Source: [Bacillus] enclensis (GTDB lineage Bacteria > Bacillota > Bacilli > Bacillales > Bacillaceae_B). From it: 64,000 bases of DNA. Location of the stretch: contig NZ_KQ758483.1 in assembly GCF_001456935.1 (NCBI RefSeq), forward strand, positions 1 through 64,000, in the 5' to 3' direction. The notes under the pieces were generated by a model. The model was given only the letters and a program-made list of their open reading frames with translations. It had not been told where the DNA came from and made no database searches. The position numbers and the translations under genes were made by a program. Positions 52,971-61,392 of the stretch are shown piece by piece (position 1 is the first letter of the stretch; every line of letters begins with the position of its first letter).

Positions 52971-53323
52971 TGCGATGTTCCTTTCTGAATTCATGATGTA
53001 CATACTATTTACCCAATAAACCGTAATATAATCAGAACGGTTATTGAAAGTTTATGGAAATGCGCTACTAGGAAATATTGATTAACAAATCCCTTATTTT
53101 ATGTAATGAAACTTTCTTTATCTAGTAGAAAAGATTGAAATTATCAAAGAACTAATTTAATTTTTAAATAAATCAGTATAATGGTAAAGGGAAAATTTTT
53201 TGCGGGTGTTCATAATGTGAAAGTGAATATCATGTTTAGAATTTATATGAAAGGGTAAACATCTGTAAATTATTTTGCGTAATTTTCGCTATTAAGAATT
53301 CATTTATATAAGGAGGTTCATCT
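52971..53323. other. Divergent intergenic region upstream of gltP
   Basis: 353 bp, very AT-rich, carrying promoters for gltP and the ArsC-like gene; no clear operator or structured leader recognised. Confidence 0.4.
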
Positions 53324-54568
53324 ATGAAATTCAACTTAACAACAAAGATTATCCTTGCCTTGATATTGGGGGCTCTGGTGGGACTGGCCCTGAATATATT
53401 CGCTAAAGACGTGTTCGATATATTGGATCCTTACCTGTTTACTCCGTTAGGTAAGATATTCTTGAATCTGATCAGCATGCTGGTCGTACCGATTGTATTC
53501 TTATCCATCGTCCTTGGGTCAGCTGGCCTCGGGGATCCGAAGAAACTTGGAAGAATCGGCTTGAAGACGATTGTTTACTTCCTAGTGACGACATGTATAG
53601 CCATCGTCATCGGGCTGGCACTTGCGAACATCATCGATCCTGGAATGGTTGAAGGAATCGACCGCACGCAGGCAGAAGAATTTAAATCAGAGAAGGCTCC
53701 TCCGGTCGGTGAGACAATCATGAATATTATTCCGAAAAATCCTTTGACCGCTATGACGGAGGGGAATATGCTTCAGATCATTGCCTTCGCCATTTTCATC
53801 GGTCTTGGACTCACAGCCCTAGGTGAGAAGACAAAAGGGATATTGAAATTGGTCGAACAGGGAAATGAATTGATGATGTATCTGGTGACACTGGTCATGA
53901 AGTTCGCTCCATATGGTACATTCGGATTGATCGCTTCTGCCATCGGGAGTCAGGGGATGAGTGCACTGAAGGCAATGTGGCTGTATTTCGTCGTTGTCTT
54001 GGCTGCATTGATCATCCATGCAATCATCACTTATGGAAGCACCGTACTGCTGCTTGCCAAGAAAAGCCCGCTATGGTTCTTCAAGAATTTCAGTCCGGCA
54101 ATGAGTGTTGGATTCAGTACTTCCAGCAGTAATGCCACGCTGCCGCTTTCTATGGAAGTGGCCCAGGAGAGATTGAATGTCTCCAAACCTGTGAGCTCAT
54201 TCGTACAGCCTCTGGGGGCTACCATCAATATGGATGGTACGGCCATCATGCAGGGTGTCGCTACAATCTTCATTGCACAGGTGTACGGCATTGATCTTAC
54301 CCTTGAACAGCTGGTCACAGTCGTGCTTACGGCCGTTCTTGCAAGTATCGGTACAGCAGGGGTCCCCGGAGTGGGATTGATCCTTCTTGCGATGGTATTG
54401 AGTTCCGTTGGTCTGCCTGTAGAAGGAATCGGGCTGATCCTTGGTATTGACCGATTGCTTGATATGGCAAGGACTGCTGTCAACATCTCAGGGGATGCAG
54501 CATGTGCCCTGTTTGTTTCAGAAAGTGAGAAAAAACGTACCATCAGGGAACAAAGAGGGAACGTTTAA
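53324..54568 (+). CDS. gltP: Proton/sodium-glutamate symporter GltP
   Basis: 414 residues, the same as B. subtilis GltP. DAACS family with eight helices and two re-entrant loops: SVGFSTSSSNATLPLSMEVA (serine-rich loop HP1), FVQPLGATINMDGTAIMQGV (helix 7 with NMDGT) and SIGTAGVPGVGLILLAMVLS (HP2). Imports glutamate/aspartate with protons. ATAAGGAGG RBS. Single-gene unit ended by palindrome C5. Confidence 0.93.
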   Translation: MKFNLTTKIILALILGALVGLALNIFAKDVFDILDPYLFTPLGKIFLNLISMLVVPIVFLSIVLGSAGLGDPKKLGRIGLKTIVYFLVTTCIAIVIGLALANIIDPGMVEGIDRTQAEEFKSEKAPPVGETIMNIIPKNPLTAMTEGNMLQIIAFAIFIGLGLTALGEKTKGILKLVEQGNELMMYLVTLVMKFAPYGTFGLIASAIGSQGMSALKAMWLYFVVVLAALIIHAIITYGSTVLLLAKKSPLWFFKNFSPAMSVGFSTSSSNATLPLSMEVAQERLNVSKPVSSFVQPLGATINMDGTAIMQGVATIFIAQVYGIDLTLEQLVTVVLTAVLASIGTAGVPGVGLILLAMVLSSVGLPVEGIGLILGIDRLLDMARTAVNISGDAACALFVSESEKKRTIREQRGNV

Positions 54569-54611
54569 CATAGAAAGAAGATAAGGCCGGGACATAAGTG
54601 TTCCAGACTAA

Positions 54612-54664
54612 GTAAAACCCGAACTGGTTTGCCGTTATAAAGGCAAACCAGTTCGGGTTTTTGT
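54612..54664. terminator. Family C palindrome, copy C5
   Basis: Perfect 20-bp stem AAAACCCGAACTGGTTTGCC with its complement, loop GTTATAAA, T5. Relative to C1 both arms carry compensating changes (AATTT/AAATT to GGTTT/AAACC), so the stem is kept. Confidence 0.9.
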
Positions 54665-54697
54665 TTGAAGCAGAAGGTGGAGGTATATCTCTTTCAG

Positions 54698-54720
54698 GCG
54701 GTTGATTAGAATGAGAGCCG
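54698..54720 (+). repeat. Family A element fragment, copy A8
   Basis: Only GCGGTTGATTAGAATGAGAG remains, 35 bp after C5 and oriented with gltP. Weak but in the expected position. Confidence 0.45.
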
Positions 54721-54790
54721 GTTATCCCTGTTTGCGTGAAATATTAGCATGGTGTAAAATTACACTAAGTTAAGAAAAGCAGGTGTTCCA

Positions 54791-55249
54791 ATGAAGAAGG
54801 AAGAAGTCATCACCATCATATCTGATAAATTGAGGTTGATCAGAACGGAAGCAGGCTATACACAAGATAAAATGGCTAATGTGATTGGGATCTCCAAAAA
54901 AACCCTCGTACAGATCGAGAAAAGAAGGGTCGATGCAAGCTGGACAGCCGTGATTGCTGTATGTGCCTTATTCAGGGACAGTGAAACCTTAGTATCAAGT
55001 CTGGGGGGAGAGCCGCTTGAAGTCATCGAGACCCTTGCCCGTGAAGGAGTGGACTTCAGGAAAGAGAAAACACTCGGAGGTAAAGTATGGTGGAAGGAAA
55101 TCAAGAAGAGTGATGAGTACGTACTTCAGCAGAATTTATTCAGCAAACATTATAGAATCCTGGATAGAGATCACTACCGGATTTACAGCAGTTTTAATGA
55201 AGAAGAATCAGAAAACCGTTTTAATGAAATACAAGGGGAGGAAGATTGA
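54791..55249 (+). CDS. XRE-type DNA-binding protein
   Basis: 152 residues. An N-terminal helix-turn-helix (LRLIRTEAGYTQDKMANVIG, ISKKTLVQIEKRRVDASW) is followed by a ~70-residue unrecognised domain rich in charged and aromatic residues (GGKVWWKEIKKSDEYVLQQN). Probably a transcription regulator; targets unknown. AAGCAGGTG RBS. Confidence 0.85.
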   Translation: MKKEEVITIISDKLRLIRTEAGYTQDKMANVIGISKKTLVQIEKRRVDASWTAVIAVCALFRDSETLVSSLGGEPLEVIETLAREGVDFRKEKTLGGKVWWKEIKKSDEYVLQQNLFSKHYRILDRDHYRIYSSFNEEESENRFNEIQGEED

Positions 55250-55278
55250 GTCTCAATCTTCCTCCCCTTAACTAATTT
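55237..55278. terminator. Bidirectional terminator
   Basis: AGGGGAGGAAGATTGAG / CTCAATCTTCCTCCCCT, a 17-bp perfect stem overlapping the stop of the XRE gene; it ends both convergent genes. Confidence 0.9.
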
Positions 55279-55815
55279 TTATTTAACAAGCAGTACGCTT
55301 GTTTCACAATCATGGGCAATCTTTTCACTGACACTTCCCAGCATCCATTTTTTAAGGTTTGATTTTCCTGAATGACCTACCAGTACAAGGTCTGCATTAT
55401 GATCTTTAGCATATTCGCAGATCCGCTTTGCTTCGGAACCTGATAGATTGATGTATTCAATGTCGAGCTGGTAAGGTTTTAATTTTTCTTTTACGTTTTT
55501 CAACACGGAATGAGTAGACGACGGTGCAGAAATTCCATGTTCATTTTCAACAGTCTGGTTTGAATTTAGTTTTTCATCGCGTGATGCAGATAAATTTCCC
55601 ACGTATTGATTATCTAATCCCGGCGCTGTATCAGCAAGTGCGTGGGTCGGAGTATAATTATCCTGTGTTGCACCCGTTCCGATACCTTTATCATTAGAAA
55701 CATACAGAACTGTAAGCTTTGTTTGTGGTGATAATTTCGTTAATTTCAGTGCTTCATCAAGTGCTTTCTTGCTTCCATCAGACTCATCATAAGCAACAAC
55801 TAAGTGCTTATACAT
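55279..55815 (-). CDS. Universal stress protein, UspA family
   Basis: 178 residues. The N-terminal HLVVAYDESDGSKKALDEAL and C-terminal DLVLVGHSGKSNLKKWMLGS / VSEKIAHDCETSVLLVK with GHSGK-x9-GS is the ATP-binding motif of the UspA fold. A ~50-residue polar insert (about 45-100) between beta strands makes it longer than the usual 145. Cytoplasmic; exact role unknown. Confidence 0.92.
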   Translation of the reverse strand: MYKHLVVAYDESDGSKKALDEALKLTKLSPQTKLTVLYVSNDKGIGTGATQDNYTPTHALADTAPGLDNQYVGNLSASRDEKLNSNQTVENEHGISAPSSTHSVLKNVKEKLKPYQLDIEYINLSGSEAKRICEYAKDHNADLVLVGHSGKSNLKKWMLGSVSEKIAHDCETSVLLVK

Positions 55816-55892
55816 ATGATCACCTCGTTTGTAGTATATGCGTTATTTACCCCGTTTTTTGAATTCATAATCATTTTTATTCGGAAAAGGAA

Positions 55893-55933
55893 AGAGCAGG
55901 ATAGGGGGAAGTCTATCCTGCTCTTTTGATTTT
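55893..55933 (-). terminator. Terminator of the 22-residue gene
   Basis: AGAGCAGGATAG / CTATCCTGCTCT, 8-nt loop, T-rich tail on the minus strand. Confidence 0.82.
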
Positions 55934-55967
55934 TTTATAAACTTATAATTGCTGATTATTTTTGATC

Positions 55968-56036
55968 TTATAGCATGCTGATGATCCAGCCAATTACTAC
56001 AATTGCACCAATGACCATTAGGATTGTACGTAACAT
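55968..56036 (-). CDS. 22-residue hydrophobic peptide
   Basis: MLRTILMVIGAIVVIGWIIS then ML: one membrane helix. GAGGTGAAT sits 6 nt before the ATG and a strong terminator follows, supporting a real gene. Family not recognised; similar tiny hydrophobic proteins are common in Bacillus. Confidence 0.55.
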   Translation of the reverse strand: MLRTILMVIGAIVVIGWIISML

Positions 56037-56124
56037 GAGATTCACCTCGACTTATTGTTCTAATAATGTAATTTTAAATTTCATTTTCAACCGGTTAGTG
56101 TATTGTTACCCGGTGTGTTCCATT

Positions 56125-58161
56125 TCAAAACATGCTTGATTTCTCTTTTAACCATTTTAGCCCGGATTCCGTCAATTCTGTCCCTTTTCTTCCACGGTGG
56201 ATAATTACGTAGCCCAGCTTCTGCAGTTCATTCAGCCTTGAACGTATCTGTTGGACTGAAAGAGGGGTTGAAGAGTGATTTAAATAAGAAGAAAGTGCTT
56301 CCCTTCCGGCCCTCTCTCCTTTCTCGGACAAGACACTGAGTTGTGTCAAGATATTTCGGTACTCTTCGGTTTGGTTCAAAGATAATGATGTAGTAGTAGT
56401 GTGATCCTTTTTAGAAAAATTATGATCATTTTTAGGCAATAGATGAATGGTTAATCGTTCCTCTTCGCATATCGTCAACATGTATAGCAATGTATTCTTA
56501 AGCTCCCTTACATTCCCTGTCCACTTTGCTTGCATAAAGACATTTAGTACTTCCTTGTCCACCTTTGCGAGGCTGCTTTGTTCTGTACTTAGAAAGTATT
56601 GGATCAACTCAGGGATATCAGTGGACCTTTCCCTTAAGGCTGGCAGCCTTAGAGACAGGATTTTTAGTCTGTGATATAAATCTTCCCTGAACATGCCCTC
56701 TGAAATCAGTTGTTCCAGGTTCTTATTGGTTGCAGCAATAATCCGCACATCCACCGGGATATTTTTGTTCCCGCCAATTTTCCTTACTTCCATTTCTTCA
56801 AGCACCCTCAGCAAACGTGTCTGCAGTTTCATACTGATATCACCTATCTCATCAAGAAATAGAGTACCGCCGTCCGCTTGCTCAAATAATCCTTTCTTTC
56901 CGCCTTTTAGAGCGCCTGTGAATGCTCCTTCCACATACCCGAATAATTCACTTTCCAGCAGGTCTTCAGACAGGGCGCTGCAGTTTACAGCTAGGAACGG
57001 GCTGGAAGAGCGGGTTGATTCGTTATGTATCGCACTGGAGAATAATTCCTTGCCAGTACCCGTTTCCCCTACAATCAAAATGGGCAGTTCGCTTCTTGCC
57101 AGTTTTCGCGCTATTGAAATGGTCTCCGAAATGATGGGACTGCTGCCTAAAATGCTGTTAAAAGTGTATTTGGCTATATGACCGCTCTTCTGTAATTCCC
57201 GTTTTCGTACCTTTTCCATTTCTATAGTTTCATCCAAGTCTTTAAATGTAGCTACAACTACGCCTTCGGATTTCATCCTGAAACGGTATACCATTACATT
57301 TTTTTGTCTTAATATAAAATATTCCTGATTCTCTTCTTCCATGGATTTAAGGAATTGAGTAAGTTCAACATTTTGGAATACTCTTGTAATCTTTTTCCCT
57401 TTTGCGGTGGCTGCTGGCATACCGAGCATGTGTTCAAGGACCTCGTTGAATACTGTGATTTCTCCGCTTTTTTCCTGAAAGGCAAGAATGCCGTCATTGA
57501 CACCGTCTACTACTCTGTTTAAAAATTTATTTAATGTGTTTGCTTTTTGATTAATCGATCCCAGCCTTTTACTTAATTCAATTATCTTTTTCGTATAGCG
57601 GTCTGTGATATCAAACGTAACCTGTTCAGACAATTTGAAATGGTGGATGATTCTAGTAATGGTGTTGAGATCGATTAATCGGACACCAATATTTATTTTA
57701 AAAGGGATAGAGTCGGGGATAAGTCCGGTTTCCCCGGGAGAAATGGCTGTATCAGCATCAAAATTGATCGTTTCACCTGGCGAGTAAGGGATATAGTCAA
57801 CATGATCGATTCCCAGTCTTTTTAAATTGTAAACAGCTTCTCTGGCTGTTTTGAGAAAATCGTTCACATATAGGATTTTCTTGCCTGGGGGAAGCTCAAA
57901 AATACGGTCTATATATTCATAGTTGACGGTTCTTCTTGCTTTGATGATTGTGCAAGAAGAATGATCGATATAATCTTTTACTTCTTCTTCGATTAAGGAG
58001 GAAGAATACACAATCAATGAGTTGGTGAAGAAGGAAGTGATACCCTCATCACAAGAATAGCTTTTAATGGAGATTAAATTTCTGAAAACCGACTGTAATT
58101 GATCCTTGAGTGTTTTTTCGGTTTCTTTCGTACCTGCAAGGAGAATTAATTCGTGTGTCAT
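56125..58161 (-). CDS. Sigma-54-dependent transcriptional activator
   Basis: 678 residues. N-terminal ~190-residue sensory region (AREAVYNLKRLGIDHVDYIP resembles a PrpR/effector-type domain), a PAS domain (about 215-310), and a AAA+ domain with Walker A GETGTGKE (about 355), the sigma-54 contact loop GAFTGA and Walker B GGTLFLDEIGD. Instead of a Fis-type helix-turn-helix the C-terminus ends in a winged-helix-like segment (QIRSRLNELQKLGYVIIHRG). Divergent from the transporter gene with a -24/-12 promoter, which it should activate. Confidence 0.92.
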   Translation of the reverse strand: MTHELILLAGTKETEKTLKDQLQSVFRNLISIKSYSCDEGITSFFTNSLIVYSSSLIEEEVKDYIDHSSCTIIKARRTVNYEYIDRIFELPPGKKILYVNDFLKTAREAVYNLKRLGIDHVDYIPYSPGETINFDADTAISPGETGLIPDSIPFKINIGVRLIDLNTITRIIHHFKLSEQVTFDITDRYTKKIIELSKRLGSINQKANTLNKFLNRVVDGVNDGILAFQEKSGEITVFNEVLEHMLGMPAATAKGKKITRVFQNVELTQFLKSMEEENQEYFILRQKNVMVYRFRMKSEGVVVATFKDLDETIEMEKVRKRELQKSGHIAKYTFNSILGSSPIISETISIARKLARSELPILIVGETGTGKELFSSAIHNESTRSSSPFLAVNCSALSEDLLESELFGYVEGAFTGALKGGKKGLFEQADGGTLFLDEIGDISMKLQTRLLRVLEEMEVRKIGGNKNIPVDVRIIAATNKNLEQLISEGMFREDLYHRLKILSLRLPALRERSTDIPELIQYFLSTEQSSLAKVDKEVLNVFMQAKWTGNVRELKNTLLYMLTICEEERLTIHLLPKNDHNFSKKDHTTTTSLSLNQTEEYRNILTQLSVLSEKGERAGREALSSYLNHSSTPLSVQQIRSRLNELQKLGYVIIHRGRKGTELTESGLKWLKEKSSMF

Positions 58162-58198
58162 CTTTTCCCACCTTTATAAGGGTTTATTTGGTTTTATG

Positions 58199-58229
58199 TG
58201 GTCTTTAATTGAGTCACCTTTAATGACCA
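58199..58229. promoter_or_regulatory. Candidate upstream activating sequence
   Basis: TGGTCTTTAAT and its near-inverted copy TTTAATGACCA lie 40-70 bp upstream of the -24/-12 promoter, where a sigma-54 activator binds. Confidence 0.5.
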
Positions 58230-58268
58230 ATATAACATAAAAAGTCCGTATTTTCTGATATTAATTGT

Positions 58269-58284
58269 TGGCATGGTAATTGCA
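58269..58284 (+). promoter_or_regulatory. Sigma-54 (-24/-12) promoter
   Basis: TGGCAT-N5-TTGCA with the invariant GG and GC at the right spacing (consensus TGGCAC-N5-TTGCW). It lies 35 bp before the transporter start and beside a sigma-54 activator gene. Confidence 0.85.
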
Positions 58285-58318
58285 TGAATAGTAGTGAAGA
58301 AAAAAAGGGGGATTTGGT

Positions 58319-59821
58319 ATGGAAAAAGAGCAAAAAGCATGGAAAGTTCCGCATACGTTCATCATTGTATTCTTCGTAGTGCTTGCAGCAGCGGTTCTGA
58401 CCTATATCGTGCCGAAAGGTCAATTTGACACTGAAGAAATAACGTACATGGAAAATGGGCAAGAACAATCAAAGACTGTTCTCGATCCTGACTCTTTCAG
58501 ATACCTGAAGGATGAGGAAGGAAACTTGATCAGAGAGGGTACAAGTCTATTTGAACCTGGCGGGGGAGCCGGGTTCCTGAATTATGTTTTCGAAGGGCTC
58601 GTATCGGGTGATAAATGGGGTTCAGCTGTTGGTGTTGTTGCATTTATCTTGATTATTGGGGGAGCCTTTGGGATCATCATGAGAACAAGGGCAATTGAAG
58701 AAGGGATCTTAAAAGTGATTCAAAAAACCAAAGGCAGGGAATCGCTTATCATTCCCATAATGTTCTTCCTGTTTTCTTTAGGCGGGGCCGTATTTGGAAT
58801 GGGAGAAGAAGCGATAGCGTTTGCTATGATTCTCGTGCCCATCATGATCACCATCGGTTATGACGCCATCACGGGGATCATGATAACGTATGTCGCCACA
58901 CAGATCGGTTTTGCCGCGTCTTGGATGAATCCATTCGGAGTAGCGATCGCACAGGGAGTATCGGGAGTTCCCGTTCTTTCAGGCGCGGGTTTCAGGATTG
59001 GCATGTGGGCGGTGTTTACTTTAGTTGGAATCATCTATACTTGGAAATATGCAAAGGCAATCAAGAAAGAACCAGGAAAAAGTTTATCGTATCAATCAGA
59101 TGAATACTTCCGTAAAGAAGGAAAAGTGAGAGATTTGAATACTACATTCACAATCGGTCACTCGCTGGTCATCCTAACGGTCGCTGCAGGTATCGTATGG
59201 ATCATCTGGGGGGTTGTGAAACATGCTTATTATATTCCTGAAATCGCCACTCAATTCTTTACGATAGGGATTGTGGCAGGGGTCATAGGCGTGATCTTCA
59301 AATTGAACGGTATGTCTTGGGATGATGTTGCTGAAGGGTTTATTGACGGGGCTAAGGATTTACTGCCTGCCGCATTAGTCGTCGGAATGGCAAAAGGAAT
59401 TGTGATTATCCTGGGGGGGGATGCCCCTGATGCACCATCCGTACTGAATACGATGCTCTTCGGTGCAGGCCAGGTTGTGGGGGATTTCTCGCAGGCAATT
59501 TCTGCATGGTGCATGTATGTATTCCAATCTGTTTTCAATTTCTTTGTTGTATCAGGTTCAGGGCAAGCGGCCTTGACCATGCCGTTGATGGCGCCGCTTG
59601 CAGATATAGCAGGTGTCTCACGACAGGTTTCTGTCCTTGCGTTCCAACTTGGGGACGGATTGACGAATATCCTCGTACCTACATCGGCTGCATTAATGGG
59701 TACCCTAGGTGCAGCGAGAGTGGACTGGGGAGTGTGGGTGAGGTTCATCATTAAATTCATGCTGATTTTATTCATCTTGTCCTCGGTATTTGTCGTTACA
59801 GCCGCGTTAATAGGTTTCTGA
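58319..59821 (+). CDS. YfcC/ArcD-like (DcuC superfamily) transporter
   Basis: 500 residues with about 12 hydrophobic helices. N-terminal IIVFFVVLAAAVLTYIVPKG, then GGAVFGMGEEAIAFAMILVP and the C-terminal QLGDGLTNILVPTSAALMGT are typical of the C4-dicarboxylate/basic amino acid carrier family PF03606. Gene pairing with an isoaspartyl dipeptidase suggests uptake of isoaspartyl or other dipeptides, or of amino acids; inference only. Controlled by the sigma-54 promoter. Confidence 0.87.
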   Translation: MEKEQKAWKVPHTFIIVFFVVLAAAVLTYIVPKGQFDTEEITYMENGQEQSKTVLDPDSFRYLKDEEGNLIREGTSLFEPGGGAGFLNYVFEGLVSGDKWGSAVGVVAFILIIGGAFGIIMRTRAIEEGILKVIQKTKGRESLIIPIMFFLFSLGGAVFGMGEEAIAFAMILVPIMITIGYDAITGIMITYVATQIGFAASWMNPFGVAIAQGVSGVPVLSGAGFRIGMWAVFTLVGIIYTWKYAKAIKKEPGKSLSYQSDEYFRKEGKVRDLNTTFTIGHSLVILTVAAGIVWIIWGVVKHAYYIPEIATQFFTIGIVAGVIGVIFKLNGMSWDDVAEGFIDGAKDLLPAALVVGMAKGIVIILGGDAPDAPSVLNTMLFGAGQVVGDFSQAISAWCMYVFQSVFNFFVVSGSGQAALTMPLMAPLADIAGVSRQVSVLAFQLGDGLTNILVPTSAALMGTLGAARVDWGVWVRFIIKFMLILFILSSVFVVTAALIGF

Positions 59822-59828
59822 TCGAAAT

Positions 59829-59866
59829 TTGGAGGTCCGTCGACATCTTCATCTGTTGTCGGACCT
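59829..59866 (+). other. Intercistronic hairpin between transporter and iadA
   Basis: GGTCCGTCGAC pairs with GTTGTCGGACC (loop ATCTTCATCT). No T run follows, so it may stabilise the upstream mRNA segment rather than terminate. Confidence 0.55.
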
Positions 59867-59928
59867 TGGCTTAACGTTATAGACGCAAGTGAAGAACATC
59901 CCTGTTTGATATGGAAGGAGCAGACATC

Positions 59929-61104
59929 ATGTTGACATTAATACAAAACGGAGAGGTATACGCTCCAGATTACCTGGGGAAGAAAGATATTTTATTAGTG
60001 AATGATAAGATCGGTTATATTGAAGAAAGTATAGAAGTTCCGGAGAATTTCGTCGATATGACAGTCATTGATGCGAAAGGGAAATGTGTTGTTCCAGGCT
60101 TCATTGATTCACATGTACATATTACAGGCGGAGGCGGGGAAGGAAGCTTTAAGACCAGGACTCCTGAAATACAGTTAAGTCAATCGACCCTTTCGGGCAT
60201 TACAACACTGATCGGGGTGATTGGGACTGACGGGACAACACGGACGATGACCAATCTAATCGCGAAGGCCAGGGCTCTCGAAGAGGAGGGGATCACCTGC
60301 TTTGTGCAAACTGGTTCATATCAGGTTCCTTTGAAGACTCTTACAGGGAAGATTGAAGATGACATCATCCTGATCGACCGCATCATAGGTGCGGGGGAGG
60401 TAGCCATTGCTGACCACCGTTCTTCTCAGCCCACCGTCAATGAACTTGCCAAGATTGCTTCTGCAGCCCGGATCGGGGGGATGCTCTCGGGGAAAGCTGG
60501 TATCGTGAATATTCATGTTGGCGACAGCGGTGATCATATTAATTTGATCGAAGAAGTAATCGAAAAGACAGATATACCAAGGACTCAATTTTATCCGACA
60601 CATATCAATCGCAATCCGCATTTATTTGAGGCAGGCATCGAGTTTGCCAAAAAAGGCGGTTATGTCGATTTTACTACTAGTACAATCCCTCAATTTCTTG
60701 AAGAGGGTGAAGTGAAATGCAGCAAAGGACTCAGCAGGATGCTAAAAGCAGGAGTTTCGATTGAACAGATCACTTTTACGTCCGACGGTCAGGCAAGTTT
60801 GCCTCAATTTAATGAATACGGAGATTTGACAGGGCTGAAAATCGGACAGGTCTCCAGTTTATTTCAGGAAGTAAGGGATGCAGTAATGGTAGAAGGCATA
60901 CCCCTTGAAACGGCTATCAAAGTCATTACTTCCAATCCCGCAAAAATATTGAAATTAAAAACAAAAGGTCAGATCCAGAACGGTATGGATGCGGATCTTG
61001 TGCTGCTGGATGTAAAATCGTTAAAGATTCATACAGTATTGGCGAAAGGGAAAATCATGGTTGAAAATGGAGAAGCAGTTGTAAAAGGAACCTTTGAAGA
61101 TTAA
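59929..61104 (+). CDS. iadA: Isoaspartyl dipeptidase (beta-aspartyl-peptidase)
   Basis: 391 residues (E. coli IadA 390). Amidohydrolase fold: metal-binding HVHITGGGGEGS (about 60), SGITTLIGVIGTDGTTR, IADHRSSQPT, HVGDSG (about 200), THINRNPHLF and TSDGQASLPQF (about 280) with the catalytic Asp. Hydrolyses isoAsp-X dipeptides produced from damaged proteins. ATG after GGAAGGAGC. Second gene of the sigma-54 operon. Confidence 0.93.
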   Translation: MLTLIQNGEVYAPDYLGKKDILLVNDKIGYIEESIEVPENFVDMTVIDAKGKCVVPGFIDSHVHITGGGGEGSFKTRTPEIQLSQSTLSGITTLIGVIGTDGTTRTMTNLIAKARALEEEGITCFVQTGSYQVPLKTLTGKIEDDIILIDRIIGAGEVAIADHRSSQPTVNELAKIASAARIGGMLSGKAGIVNIHVGDSGDHINLIEEVIEKTDIPRTQFYPTHINRNPHLFEAGIEFAKKGGYVDFTTSTIPQFLEEGEVKCSKGLSRMLKAGVSIEQITFTSDGQASLPQFNEYGDLTGLKIGQVSSLFQEVRDAVMVEGIPLETAIKVITSNPAKILKLKTKGQIQNGMDADLVLLDVKSLKIHTVLAKGKIMVENGEAVVKGTFED

Positions 61105-61144
61105 ACTTTTTAATTCAAGACTGTTTTCTAAAAGATTGTTGCTT

Positions 61145-61295
61145 TTCGTATAGGTCTTGCAGCCTGAATATAGCTAGTGGACGTGCTCTTTTCGAACGCC
61201 AGTTCAAACAACATAGGGACGGACAAGCCGAAAATACCCAAGTCCCGGTATTTTCTTGTGTGCAAAACAACAAAATATGCGAAAAGAGCCTAATT
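61145..61295. other. Structured non-coding element of ~110-150 nt
   Basis: A distant perfect pair GCTCTTTTCG ... CGAAAAGAGC encloses an internal hairpin GAAAATACC-CAAGTCCC-GGTATTTTC and CAA/TTG flanks. No frame of coding quality. It could be an interspersed repeat or a structured RNA; a terminator follows 6 bp later. Confidence 0.5.
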
Positions 61296-61299
61296 CAAA

Positions 61300-61334
61300 G
61301 AATGGCAAATTTTTTATTGCCATTCTTTTTTTAT
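61300..61334 (+). terminator. Terminator after the iadA region
   Basis: AGAATGGCAA / TTGCCATTCT with an AT loop, T7. Confidence 0.88.
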
Positions 61335-61392
61335 CGTTTCCAATTGCAAATGGGTGGTAAAATGGATGATATTGGGTAGAGGAGAGATGAAG

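Noticed and set aside
61145..61334. T-box, tmRNA or known riboswitch
   Set aside because: No T-box consensus, no tmRNA tag or tRNA-like ends, and no recognised aptamer core.
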